NCBI GenBank assembly: GCA_949152475.1
Contig: OX424569.1
Span: 30,425,950-30,489,949 of the forward strand
Direction of reading: 5' to 3'
Source of the DNA: Terebella lapidaria
Lineage: Eukaryota > Annelida > Polychaeta > Terebellida > Terebellidae
Length of the DNA stretch: 64,000 nucleotides
Within the stretch, counting starts at the first letter, position 1. Every line of letters starts with the position of its first letter. Positions 33,624 through 43,895 of this stretch are shown one piece after another. The notes under the pieces are model-generated. The model was given only the letters and a program-made list of their open reading frames with translations, had not been told where the DNA came from and ran no database searches. The translations under genes were made by a program, and so were the position numbers.

Positions 33624-36600
33624 GCAATGATGAGAAGGAATGCCCCAACTTGACGAGAAATATAACCCCCATGGTTGGACTCGCGAATGAGGTTCAGATC
33701 ACCATCAACGGCATCATGTGTCTCGGCCTCATCGACACTGGTTCTCAACTCACCACAATCGCGCACTCATTTGTACAGCGTCATTTCCCTCAAACTGAAA
33801 TCCAGCCCATTGACGAGTTCATCCAAATCAAGGGAGCCTCTGGAGCCTCGATTGGATATCATGGTGTACTCCCTCTCGACATAGGGATCATCACGTTAAA
33901 TGGAGACAAGATCGGCACGATTCCGACACCAACCGTCGTCGTGGATGATACACTGTACAACGCTCGTGTACCAGTCATCATAGGAACCAATGTCCTGCAA
34001 ATGTGTGATGGTCATCTGCCGCAACTTGCATCACCGTGGTCCAAGGCGTTATCATTTCTTCATTGTAAACAAACCATTGTATCTCGTCCTGATTTGTGTT
34101 CAGCTTTCTGTTGTAGACAGGTGGTGGTCCCCGCCAACTCACAGTTGCACGTCAGTGGTATGGCTCGTCCTGGTGCAGTTGGAAAGGTCTTAGTGACTGG
34201 TGAGGAGGGTGACTACGGAACTCTACCGATCGGCCTAGCGCTCATCCCCAGTGTCCAGTACATCACCAGTTATTCCAAAACGGCTATCCGTTGTAGGATC
34301 GAGCTCCACAACGTGACGGACACACCTATTACCATTCCAGCGAAGACACAACTCTGCAACTTAGTCCCAGTTTCTACTGTTCACGCTCATCAACTCGCCT
34401 CATCATCTCTCATCTGTAATCAACAAATGACAGAGGAAACATCCGCAGATCATTCGAGTTTCCTGTCGGCATTCAAGCTTCAGGATTGTGAGCTTGCTGC
34501 TCACCAGCAACAACAACTCGAGGATCTGCTCATCAAATGGAGATCAATCTTCGCCTCGGAGGATTGTCAGCTAGGAAACACCAAGACCGTGGTACACAGG
34601 ATCAAGCTCACGGATGAAACTCCATTCAAGGAGCGCTATCGTCGTATTCCTCCACATCTCTATGACGAAGTGAAGCAGCACATCCAGGAGATGTTGGACT
34701 GTGGAGTCATCCGGATGAGCCAGAGCCCCTTCGCCTCTCCTGTGGTTCTAGTCCGGAAAACTGATGGCAGTCTGCGTTTTTGCATCGACTACCGGAAGCT
34801 CAACGCCAGAACCGTGAAGGATGCCCACGCCATTCCACGCATTGAAGAAGCCTTGGATCTTCTCTCCGGATCCCGGTGGTTCTCTGCACTTGATCTCAAG
34901 GCGGGATATTGGCAAGTGGAAGTCGCGGAAGAGGACAAACCGAAGACAGCATTCACAGCAGGACCTCTGGGATTCTTTGAATTCAATCGTATGCCCTTCG
35001 GTCTTGTTAATGCCCCGGCGTCCTTCCAGCGTTTGATGTCAGTCTGCCTCTCCGGTATGAATTTGTCACAGTGCCTGGTGTATCTCGATGATATCGTTGT
35101 ATTCTCCCAAACTTTCCAGGAACACCTGTCTCGTCTTGAGAGAGTCTTCGAGCGGCTCCAACAACATGGTCTCAAACTCAAGCCATCTAAGTGTGCATTC
35201 TATAGAAGGGAAGTGAAGTACCTAGGACATGTTGTGTCAAAGGACGGCATCAAGACGGATCCTGCCAAACTGGAAGCTGTCAAGAACTGGAAGGTTCCCA
35301 GCAACCTCAAGGAGCTGCGCCGATTTCTTGGTTTCTCAGGCTTCTACCGGCGTTTTGTGCAGAATTATGCCCGCATAGCAAGACCGCTATATGATCTCCT
35401 GGCCACTGCAGATGACATCTCGTCGGATAGACCCAAAGGAACCAGGAAGCACAAAGTGGGATCCGGAAAGTTTGTCTGGGGTGAACCTCAAGAAGCAGCG
35501 TTCCGTCATCTTGTGGATGCCCTGACATCTTCACCTGTCTTGGCGTATGCCGACTACCTGCAGCCATTCATCGTCCACACTGATGCGAGTGGGGATGGGT
35601 TAGGAGCAATCTTGTATCAGGTCCAAGACGGAAAACAGAGAGTCATTGCGTACGCCAGTAGAGGACTCTCCCCTTCGGAACGCAACTACCCAGCCCACAA
35701 ACTGGAGTTCTTAGCTCTTAAGTGGGCGGTGACCCACAAGTTCCGGGACTACCTGTACGGCGCGAAGTTCTCAGTCCACACAGACAACAACCCGCTTACC
35801 TATGTCCAGTCCAAGGCAAAGCTAGATGCAACCGGTCACCGCTGGTTGGCTGAGTTGGCCTGCTTCGACTTCGACATATTCTATCGTGCCGGGAAGAAGA
35901 ATGTGGACGCTGACGCTCTTTCACGTCTCACCAATCATGTGGATGCATCCATCGTTTCAGCCATCTGTACTGCCCAGGACTGTACATCATTTGCAGAGAC
36001 GTTGACCACCGATCCTGCTGCAGTACCTGTCCTGCCACATTCAGATGTTGCCTTGATGACCACAGCAGATTGGGCTGAGGAGCAACAGAAGGATCCGGTC
36101 ATTGGACTTCTGCAGCAATGCATGAAAGATGCTGACAAAGCACCTATCTCCGAGAAAGATGGCGTTCTGCTGAAGCCTTTCCTACGACAAAGACCCAAAC
36201 TCTTCTTTCAGAATGATGTTTTGTATCGTCATCGTCAAGTAGACGGCATCGATCTTCCACAGATTGTTCTCCCAGTAAAGTTCCACCAAGTAGCTCTCCG
36301 ATGTGTTCACCAGGACATGGGACACCCTGGAGTTCAGCGCACCTTGGACCTTCTGAGAGACCGCTGCTACTGGCCGACGATGCGAATCGATGTCCAGGAC
36401 TGGATCAAAAGATGTGGTCGCTGTGTTCGTCGGAAGAGTGATATTCCGAGAGCCAGTCTGGTGTCCATCATGACCTCCCAACCTTTGGAACTTGTCTGTA
36501 TAGACTATCTCAGCCTGGAAGCATCAAAAGGTGGAGTGAAGGACATACTGGTCATTACAGATCACTTTACCAGATACGCCATCGCGATACCTACCAAGAA

Positions 36601-37786
36601 CCAGACAGCACGCACCACTGCAGACGTTTTATTCAATCATTTCATTCTTCATTATGGCTTTCCTCAACGGATTCATTCGGATCAAGGACGCAATTTTGAG
36701 TCCAAGATCATCGCTCAACTTTGTAAGCTCGGAAATGTACAGAAGAGTCGTACCACCCCCTACCATGCGATGGGCAATGGCCAGTGTGAGAGGTTCAACC
36801 GCACGCTCCTCAACATGTTGGGAACTTTACCACCTGAAGCGAAACTCAACTGGAAGGCTCATGTTGCTCCACTGGTCCACGCATACAACTGCACCAGAAG
36901 CGAATCGACTGGCTATAGTCCTCACTATCTGATGTTCGGCCGACAGCCTCGTCTACCAGTCGATCTTCTGCTCGGTGTGGCTGAAGACCTCAAGCCAGAC
37001 ATGGAGGAATATGACAACTACGTCTCTTCACTAAGGCATCGACTTGACTTCGCGTACAAGCTTGCTTCATCAGCTTCATCGAAACTTCAAGGAAGACACA
37101 AGAAACGCTATGATGGAAGGACTCGTGGTGCAGCGATTTCTGTCGGTGACAGAGTCCTTATCCGTCTCACGGGCTTCAAGGGACCTCACAAGTTGGAGGA
37201 TATCTGGAGTCGTGATGTTTACATCGTGTCCAAACAGCCGGACGAGACATTACCTGTCTTCACCGTTCTTCCGGAAGGGAAAAGAGGGCCCAGTAAAACC
37301 CTTCATCGGAATCTTCTCCTTCCCGTGGGATATTTGTTGGAAGAAGACGACTTGATGGATCCCCGTCGTCCGTCCACACCCCGTGTGCCTTCAACAAGAG
37401 CAACAAGGAAGGAAGTAACAGACACCTCATCGGATACTGATTCGTCAGACTCTAGTTTTGAAGTGTTTGTTCCAGGAGAAGTGGCTGTTGACCTTGAAGA
37501 ACATGTCCCTGATGATCAAACGGACATCATAGAGGACACTGCTTTTGATCAAAGTGACCAAACAGCTGACATGGAGCCGGAGCATGTCGACCATGAGCCA
37601 ACAGCACAACCTGAATCAGACAGCGATGAACCAGAACCACTCAACAACATGGAAGACGCGCATTCTGTTTCATCAGATGAACAGGAGCCGGCGAGACCGA
37701 CGTCTCCCCCTGTGCAACCACTGCGACGTTCGTCCAGACATCGTCGTCCTCCCTCTTGGTTCCGGTCTGGAAAGTATGTCACCTGA
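33590..37786 (+). CDS. pol: Pol polyprotein: protease, RT, RNase H, integrase
   Basis: Reached from gag by -1 frameshift; the pol frame is open from 33551 to a TGA at 37784-37786, about 1,400 codons. Protease: LIDTGSQ with the catalytic D at 33734, and VPVIIGTNVL. Reverse transcriptase: FCIDYRKLN, ALDLKAGYWQ, MPFGLVNAP, and YLDD at 35081-35092. RNase H: HTDASGDGLGA near 35576 and HTDNNPLTY. Integrase: HHCC zinc finger (about 36305-36430) and a DDE core with D at 36503, D at 36680 and E at 36788 (spacing 35 residues), then a GPY/F-like region (about 37140-37330). A Ser/Asp/Glu-rich tail of about 130 aa follows. No stop or frameshift was seen, so the enzyme set looks complete. Confidence 0.95.
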   Translation, partial: LDASGHQGQMTSNDEKECPNLTRNITPMVGLANEVQITINGIMCLGLIDTGSQLTTIAHSFVQRHFPQTEIQPIDEFIQIKGASGASIGYHGVLPLDIGIITLNGDKIGTIPTPTVVVDDTLYNARVPVIIGTNVLQMCDGHLPQLASPWSKALSFLHCKQTIVSRPDLCSAFCCRQVVVPANSQLHVSGMARPGAVGKVLVTGEEGDYGTLPIGLALIPSVQYITSYSKTAIRCRIELHNVTDTPITIPAKTQLCNLVPVSTVHAHQLASSSLICNQQMTEETSADHSSFLSAFKLQDCELAAHQQQQLEDLLIKWRSIFASEDCQLGNTKTVVHRIKLTDETPFKERYRRIPPHLYDEVKQHIQEMLDCGVIRMSQSPFASPVVLVRKTDGSLRFCIDYRKLNARTVKDAHAIPRIEEALDLLSGSRWFSALDLKAGYWQVEVAEEDKPKTAFTAGPLGFFEFNRMPFGLVNAPASFQRLMSVCLSGMNLSQCLVYLDDIVVFSQTFQEHLSRLERVFERLQQHGLKLKPSKCAFYRREVKYLGHVVSKDGIKTDPAKLEAVKNWKVPSNLKELRRFLGFSGFYRRFVQNYARIARPLYDLLATADDISSDRPKGTRKHKVGSGKFVWGEPQEAAFRHLVDALTSSPVLAYADYLQPFIVHTDASGDGLGAILYQVQDGKQRVIAYASRGLSPSERNYPAHKLEFLALKWAVTHKFRDYLYGAKFSVHTDNNPLTYVQSKAKLDATGHRWLAELACFDFDIFYRAGKKNVDADALSRLTNHVDASIVSAICTAQDCTSFAETLTTDPAAVPVLPHSDVALMTTADWAEEQQKDPVIGLLQQCMKDADKAPISEKDGVLLKPFLRQRPKLFFQNDVLYRHRQVDGIDLPQIVLPVKFHQVALRCVHQDMGHPGVQRTLDLLRDRCYWPTMRIDVQDWIKRCGRCVRRKSDIPRASLVSIMTSQPLELVCIDYLSLEASKGGVKDILVITDHFTRYAIAIPTKNQTARTTADVLFNHFILHYGFPQRIHSDQGRNFESKIIAQLCKLGNVQKSRTTPYHAMGNGQCERFNRTLLNMLGTLPPEAKLNWKAHVAPLVHAYNCTRSESTGYSPHYLMFGRQPRLPVDLLLGVAEDLKPDMEEYDNYVSSLRHRLDFAYKLASSASSKLQGRHKKRYDGRTRGAAISVGDRVLIRLTGFKGPHKLEDIWSRDVYIVSKQPDETLPVFTVLPEGKRGPSKTLHRNLLLPVGYLLEEDDLMDPRRPSTPRVPSTRATRKEVTDTSSDTDSSDSSFEVFVPGEVAVDLEEHVPDDQTDIIEDTAFDQSDQTADMEPEHVDHEPTAQPESDSDEPEPLNNMEDAHSVSSDEQEPARPTSPPVQPLRRSSRHRRPPSWFRSGKYVT

Positions 37787-37934
37787 GTCATTCTTCATAT
37801 GTTCATCCTTGTATATAGTATCATCTATTTTATTCGTGTGAATGGTGTGCAACAGTTGTGTGAGTGTTGTGTGAGAGTTGTTTGTGTGTAAAGTTTAAAT
37901 GTCAAGGGACGACATTTCCCTCCCAGGGGGTATA

Positions 37935-38837
37935 TGTAACGGGTCGTATTGTACCATCATCTGGCAATAACGGTAAGTGCTCCGGTAAGTATCATACATT
38001 TCATGGATACATTATGATGTGCTTAGAGGACCGCCCGAATTTCGCAGTTCGCAGATTACCAATACGAGTGTTTACGGCAAGCGTCAGGTATATAAACAAA
38101 CGGCGGGAATATTTGACGCAATTGCCAAGTGAATTCTGACCATCGTCATATCGATCTCGGTTCACTCACTCTGTATTTGGTTTTCTGTCTCTTCAGGTGA
38201 GTTCCTACGTATATCTAGTATCATTGACCAAAGCATCATACTTCCCAAGTTAAATTGTCCCAGTATCACAATTGACATTTGACAGTTTATTCTAGTGCGT
38301 TGCCAGTGGCCACTCTAGTATCGCTCATGTCGGCCTGACATGTTCAGTCGCTGCCACTGTCATCGTACTACCGAACACATATCTGGACCACTATTCAGAT
38401 AAATGTTTAGTATGTAGTTTTATAGTAGATTTATTGATTGAATATCAAGTATTTGTCTCACAATTCATGGCTACAAGTATAATGGCCGTAACTGTATTTA
38501 TCATGGTGGTAAATCAGAATACCTGAATGATGTATTCTACTACTTCTCGTATTTTAATTGTAAATAGCCATATATCTTGTATCATTTGGAAGGGAGTTGC
38601 CAAGTGAATTCTGACCATCGTCATATCGATCTCGGTTCACTCACTCTGTATTTGGTTTTCTGTCTCTTCAGATCCAGACGGAATCTGCTGGCCCGTGTTG
38701 TGATTTACATATTGAATAAACGTTATTGATCATAACGACTGAGTCATCTTGTGTGTCACACACTGAGCAGGAGAGAACACCCGCAATAATTTAATTCACG
38801 GCTCTTTGGCGAACACGGCAAAGAAACTACCGTTACA
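37935..38837 (+). repeat. 3' LTR
   Basis: 903 bp, matching the 5' LTR with the same TATA box, 77-bp internal direct repeat and AATAAA signal (near 38715). A purine-rich run (AGGGGG, 37925-37930) just upstream is the likely polypurine tract. Confidence 0.93.
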
Positions 38838-39140
38838 TGAATATCACTCATGGAGTGGAGAAGGAGAATGATGCTGACCCGTTTCTATATGATGGCCAGG
38901 CGACCAAACGATCAGCAGTTCGCACAATATCAAACAACTGTCAACATGTACCAGTCATTTATTCTGGCACAACACCTGATTGAAATGACCTTCCCCAGAG
39001 TGTGATCAGCTCGCAATCCTTGGTCGTCTTCAAGACATGACTGGTGGCTATTCCACTGAAGTAGATGAACGGCTTCAATCGAGCCTTGTTGTAGGTTACT
39101 TTGTGAACCACTTTTTGCAGTAATAGTATCGTGTATAGAC
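38838..39140 (+). pseudogene. LINE reverse-transcriptase fragment, 3' part
   Basis: Directly after the 3' LTR the interrupted RT pseudogene resumes with frames reading RRMMLTRFYMMARRPNDQQF and further on FKT, the usual C-terminal end of such ORF2 proteins. The 4-bp TGAA at 38838-38841 repeats the bases before the 5' LTR. A stretch without recognisable content follows to 39430. Confidence 0.6.
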
Positions 39141-39429
39141 CGAGCTGATGTTTTTTTTTATTATTTCATTTTTTACCGTCTGGCAAGATCTTGTCATTTG
39201 CTTTGTGTTGGTTTGTATCTATCAAAGATTACGTGAACCTCACAGCACCCCAAACGGTATATTATGCTGGCCATACTGTGCAAGTTTGTATCTAGATATC
39301 TGTTTGTGTATGCCTCACCATTGAAGTCCCATATGGGAGGACATCGCCCCAACTAACTTGGTTAACTAGGAACATATGAGGAACAGAAGAAACAACGACT
39401 GCCTGTTATTGTTCCAAACGGAGAAGTGA

Positions 39430-40166
39430 TCAATGTCTGTTTACTGACATTTGTACGGAAGGTGAAGATGGCAAACTCGAAGATCACATCTGCTGCAAAA
39501 CTGAAGGTATTGCCCCATCACAAAATGCCCTTGCTCAGCATGTACAGCATGCTCGAATGCAATTTTTATGGAAATCCGCTGCTCAACAACAGATGTGCTG
39601 TTCAAAGTTCTGTGGCTGTATTTTAAGCCAAGATTGTTGCAACGAATATACAAAGAAGAACCTGTTCAGGAAGATGATAATGATGACAAGTTATGATCTG
39701 TAAATGACCAACAATGTTGTCACATGTAACAGTTGATGAGTTAAAATCATACAGCTTTTCTTGGATCAGTACTGTAGATTCACTAACCCAGTAGTGAACA
39801 CCAAGATTGTTGATTAAAGTGGAAAATGCATATGACTTGAACAGAACCAAATTTTTTTAAGAATTGGGTTCGTCAATCTCGAAAACCGGATAAGCTGTTA
39901 TATATACAAGTTTGGCAGTATTATATTTGGATTCCTTGACCATGAAAACCTAGTAGTAGACACCAAGTTTGTGCTTCTAAGTGGCCTAGAAGCGGAGATA
40001 TTGTCAAAAAAGTAAATTCAGCGGTATCGGTGGCAGCCATTTTGTTTTTCGGCTCTGAAAAAAATTCCCCAAGGGTGCCAGGGTGGCACCCGGCTGATTC
40101 TGACTCAGGAATGCTCAGAGATAATGAATCAACAAAAAAAGTTCATAATGACGCCAAAACATGCTT
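39430..40166 (+). pseudogene. Right inverted repeat: decayed copy of the cysteine-rich element
   Basis: Plus-strand counterpart of 27138-28010. It shares ACTGAAGGTATTGCCCC, the acidic tail EEPVQEDDNDD and the long terminal part with CCTTGACCATGAAAACCTAG. It lacks roughly 150 bp of the cysteine-rich section, and its frames are broken. Confidence 0.6.
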
Positions 40167-40870
40167 CACAAGAAAATAGTCATCTGGCAACTGGACTAAT
40201 TCAGGGCAGGGCCAGTAAGTGAAGTCACTGGTGGTTTTCTTCAGACCAACACATCTAAGGTGAAACCAAACGAAACACATACTGCATTGGATCATCTCTC
40301 CACGTTCAGTTCCACTAAGCTTGCAGTCGGTTATGCAGTGTTTGTCAGTCATTGATGCATTGTCAGGAGTATCCATCACAAGGCCTGCTGCATGGTGTGT
40401 TGTTGCTGATGTGGGTCTGTTTGGTTTTGTCCTGTGTGTTGCCTTGTTCGTTGTCCCATCGTCGGTTTTCTTTCCTGCCAGGAAGAGTCTGGATGCGTCG
40501 GGAAACCTTTCATGTTCACAGTTCAGGCAGAGCATCAGGTCTCCTTGGCACAAGCGCACCTCCGTACCACGCTTGTCACAATATCGACCGAACCCCGGTG
40601 GCCCGTCGCATCTCATCGTGTTCAGTAGTCTCGTGCACTCAAGCGTGACGGAATATCGATCGGCCGGCCCCTCACCGATTGTTGTTAGTGTAAACAAAAA
40701 CAACAAGTGGGCGATAAAAGGGGCTGTTAGTATGGACCAGTCACTCAGATTACTAAAATCGGATTTTTCTTCTGATTATTTGTACTGTGTTCACACACCT
40801 ACTCTGACGTATACTAGTGTATCTCCGATGACAATCCGGACACAATATATACGTGTAAATCACTCAAAAT
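40167..40870 (-). mobile_element. LINE 5' segment with N-terminal ORF1 (PHD-like finger)
   Basis: Minus-strand ORF1 starts at the ATG at 40616. It has a first cysteine cluster (RYCDKRG...RLCQGD...LCLNCEHERF) and a PHD-like finger (CITDCKL...IQCSMCFVWFHLRCVGL...YWPC), about 150 aa up to 40167. PHD fingers at the start of ORF1 are known in CR1-group LINEs. The open frame then runs into the inverted repeat at 40166. In strand, order and reading frame it fits as the missing 5' part of the LINE at 22220-27137. About 150-250 bp of probable 5' UTR follows to roughly 40870, where FTP intron sequence resumes. Confidence 0.7.
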
Positions 40871-41341
40871 AGATGCGTAAAAACTTTACTATACTATTAT
40901 ACTATATGTATAATTTGTGTATGGTATGTTACATTTTTATTCTTTTACAAAAAGGAAACTTGCATGTTAACAAATCATTCACTAAATGAACAATGACAGA
41001 GGACAATTTATATTCCAGAATGGCTGTAGAGTATCGCTCTAAATGAGTACACCAATCAGAGCAGTGTCTACAATGAGCGATTTAGTTATTACGCTGTTGA
41101 CGGGAATCCTTTCCAATGGACTCGCACTCATATCGACGATCGACCCTGGTGGTATGTCGACGTCGGTGACACTACTGCCATCGACGCTGTTGCCATAATA
41201 ACCAGTACAGAAGCTTGTTGTGAGTATCACATATAGTCCTTTTCTATTCGCTTATTTATTCTGGCCATTTATTTTTGTTTATTCTGTTGCAACCAGTATA
41301 GTTTTCTTACTCCAGTGGAACTTATCACTGTGCGCCATACG

Positions 41342-41909
41342 TAAAGTGAAGTTCATCCATCAGTGAAACACGCTTTTTGACCGTAGTTTTGTTTTACATA
41401 ATCGGATCAACTTGAAATTTTGTGTGTATGAATTGGGTATCATGCCGTAATTTTTCACCAAGTTTCGGAAATCTATCTAAAAGAAAAAATAGGAAGTTGG
41501 CAATCTAACCCAATGTTAAATTTCGGCCCCAACATGGAATTTCAGAGTATGCACGAAAAACTCTTATTCGATTTATGAGTTACATTTTGCTTCAGAATAA
41601 ACATATTTAATTAATATACACCGACTATGCCTTCCGACTCTAAATCAGCGCAATAGGTTCGTTCTGTATGGGCATGAACCCGATAAAAGCCCTGAATTTG
41701 TTGAAATTTATTTGATCACATTTCCTACTGAAATTTAACATTGGGTTAGATTGACAACTTTTTCAAATTTTGAGGTAGAATTCTGAAATTTCGTGAAAAA
41801 ATACGGCATGATACCCATTTAAGAAACACAAAATTTCAAGTTGATCCGAATATCCAAAACAAAACTACGGCCAAAAAGCGTGTTTCACTGATGGATGAAC
41901 TCCACTTTA
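41342..41909. mobile_element. Palindromic Tc1/mariner-like MITE (568 bp)
   Basis: Inverted ends: TAAAGTGAAGTTCATCCATC at the left and its near-exact inverse ending at 41909. Arms extend to the centre with a core of AGTTGGCAATCTAACCCAAT. TA at both ends fits a TA target duplication. It sits in intron 5 of the plus-strand FTP copy and shares its central core with the MITE at 3877-4448, although the tips differ. Confidence 0.75.
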
Positions 41910-42260
41910 GGGCAGGTAGCGCAGTCAGTTAAGGCGCTCGCCTCGTGACCAGCAGGTTGCTGGTTCGAGCCGTGGCGCTGGCCCTGTTGTGTTGACTGTC
42001 TAACACCCTTGGGCAAGGTGTGTATCACAATGTGTCTCGGTTCACTCAGTCGTACAAATGAGTACCCGATTGGCAGTGTTTGCTAATGTATGTGTGACCT
42101 AATCACCTTGCGCCAGTGGCAGCCTTACAGGTGAGTGTCTATGGTCGGTGGTCGGAAACTGGTTATAGGCCATAAAATCGGGGGTAATAATTGTACAGCG
42201 CTTTGAGAATATTGGAAAACGTTAGAAAGCGCTATATAAAAACCTACAATTATTAATTAT
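41910..42260 (+). mobile_element. tRNA-derived SINE
   Basis: The head has pol III promoter boxes: TAGCGCAGTCAGTTAAGGCG as box A and GGTTCGAGCC as box B, about 30 bp apart. The body ends with AGCGCTTTGAGA and GCGCTATATAAA, found at the 3' ends of many invertebrate SINEs, then an (AATTATT)-like tail. It abuts the MITE at 41909. It is a mobile element, not a functional tRNA gene, because a proper anticodon arm and 3' acceptor stem are not maintained. Confidence 0.82.
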
Positions 42261-42604
42261 TATTATTTACGAAGTATTGTTTGCTACGTTTTGTTCACTA
42301 TCATGAGTAATTAATCATACTACTGCCTGTCCAGACAAATCTCAGAGAAGATTTTTTTTCAGGCATTGAGCGACTAGCTGATTTCAAGATCGGTGTAAGC
42401 AATACAGAACCAACAACTTCCAACATGTCGCCAACTGAGCCCCATTACCAAGTTTGTGCCAGCCGTGTTGGTTATCAGCAAGAGGCTAAACGTATCTATA
42501 CGTGTACAAGTACGCCACTACTCGGCCGTTACGTCATCGTGCACAACGGTGCTACAATTCTCACACTAATGGAGGTTACCGTCATGGGCGTCACGAAAAG
42601 TTAG

Positions 42605-43895
42605 TATATACATGCTTCTTATTGGTATGGAAGTGGTCATTTTGGATAGTAATACAAATCAATTCAATTTAATTCAGTTTATTCACTATAATTATTTCAT
42701 GGTTGAAATCTCTTCCATTGTTCCGCACTCATTATGACAATAATTAAACACACTAAGCATTTTATCACAACTTCGAGGTGAGTATTTGCATTTTCAAGTT
42801 TTGAAAATTAATAATATAAATCAATAGAATTTATTCACTGTTGTTTTCCTGTTCAAGTATCTTTCGCTGTTCATCATACTCATTACTCATTAATTGACAA
42901 TGAATACACATCCAAAGCATGTTATCACAACATCGACGTGAGTATTTGCATATTTACAATTTACCTTATACATTCTTTTCAACAAAGTTAATGCAAAGAA
43001 TATATTTGGTATTTTGATCTAAAAAAAAACTTGATTACATTAAATTTGTGATTGCAGAATAGACATCATGAATGTTACATTTGATATCAGGATCGATTTA
43101 TCACTGGGATGAATATATATGGGAATATCGAAAGAGACGATATTTTCCTTTAGTTATTATATACCTGCGAGGTTATTCGTCCGCATATCATTGTTTGTGC
43201 CCTGTATGATAACAACGCTCAGCGGGCAAATACGAGGGCAAATACTGGCCAGTATCCTGCCCGCTGTCAACGATCGCTCATGCGCATCGAATGATGTTGC
43301 CATAAAAACACATACACGTGCATGTTCTATTGGTCTTAACGCTACTCTGTTCATGGTATATACATGATATATGAGTGTTCTCAGTATGACCACTCAGTAT
43401 GTGTGAAGACTTGTCCCGTAGGTTTCAATTTATCTGCCCAATGGTTTCAATATATTTCATTGATACTTGAATAAATGATATTTGATTCATATTGTGTGTT
43501 GTCCTGCATATGTCATATGAACCCAGACTAACACAGCCACCACTGGTCGATATACTCACTAATTTCCCACCTAAAGGAACTGGAGTTATTCCTTGGAATC
43601 ATGACAGACTGTTATATAATTGTTTCGATCTAATGATTGATCTACTTTGGATGGTCGAGGTCACCATATAAAATTTTCAAATATTATTGACAACTCTCTG
43701 ATATATTGAAAGTAATTCGACACGAATATTTAATAATATTACCCCAGACCAATTGCATTTTGGCAATGTCAGTCATTACTGGGTATGGAACGCCATGTGC
43801 TAGTTGTTCAGTCGTTCACCAATTGTTATAAAACAATATCTTCAGAATTATTAAAATCCAGGTCCAATGCAAGTCTAATTTAATATCAATTAATA
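42605..43895. other. Non-coding stretch after the plus-strand FTP copy
   Basis: Contains a diverged direct repeat of about 155 bp (about 42665-42800 and 42825-42960), marked by AAGCAT(T/G)TTATCACAAC and GTGAGTATTTGCAT. No gene was supported in the rest. A donor-like GTTAGT at 42600 leaves open whether exon 6 of the FTP copy splices onward. Confidence 0.45.

Larger units (their letters stand above)
29246..38837 (+). mobile_element. Complete Ty3/gypsy LTR retrotransposon (9.6 kb)
   Basis: Two 903-bp LTRs flank gag and pol. Each LTR starts TGTAACGG and ends CCGTTACA, a perfect 8-bp inverted repeat. The insertion is flanked by TGAA at 29242-29245 and 38838-38841, a 4-bp target-site duplication. 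I noticed a single base difference between the LTRs (g at 29431+1 versus a in the 3' copy), and both long frames are open, so the insertion is recent. The order protease, RT, RNase H, integrase marks it as Ty3/gypsy. No envelope-like frame is present. It lies within an old LINE RT fragment. Confidence 0.95.
27138..40166. mobile_element. 13-kb composite block bounded by long inverted repeats, inserted in LINE ORF1
   Basis: The outer ends are mirror images: AAGCATGTTTTGGCGTCATT at the left (ending position about 27150) is inverted at the right end near 40145-40166. Similarity runs inward for 0.7-0.9 kb (27138-28010 versus 39430-40166), roughly 85% by eye. Inside are an old LINE RT fragment and, within that, a complete gypsy element; without the gypsy element the block is about 3.4 kb. 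Flanking 8-mers TTCTTGTG and TTCTGCAG (read on the minus strand) could be a decayed target duplication. An alternative is two separate repeats brought together by rearrangement. Confidence 0.6.
20674..42604 (+). pseudogene. Tandem FTP (fucolectin-type) lectin copy, split by transposons, nonsense codon in exon 5
   Basis: Six exons match the minus-strand paralogue: 20674-20770 (signal peptide), 21339-21521, 21804-21896, 22091-22207 (domain 1), 41019-41219 and 42363-42604 (domain 2). Exon 2 (183 nt), exon 4 (117 nt) and exon 5 (201 nt) have exactly the paralogue's lengths, and all junctions are phase 1. Domain 1 shows PWWAVDLG and ends in GRYFVVQ..DIEIYT; domain 2 shows RPWWYVDVG and GRYVIVHNG. 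Secreted FTP proteins bind fucosylated glycans and act in invertebrate immunity or self-defence. Intron 4 has grown to 18.8 kb of nested elements. At 41027-41029 the paralogue's CAG is TAG, which would truncate the protein at the start of domain 2. The C of the final CEV motif is also changed to M. A shortened one-domain product remains possible if transcription ends inside the intron. Confidence 0.8.

Noticed and set aside
34789..36481. Minus-strand frames inside pol
   Set aside because: Antisense shadows of a clear pol gene.
41910..41985. Functional tRNA gene
   Set aside because: Box A and B are present, but the stems are not maintained and the sequence continues into a typical SINE body.
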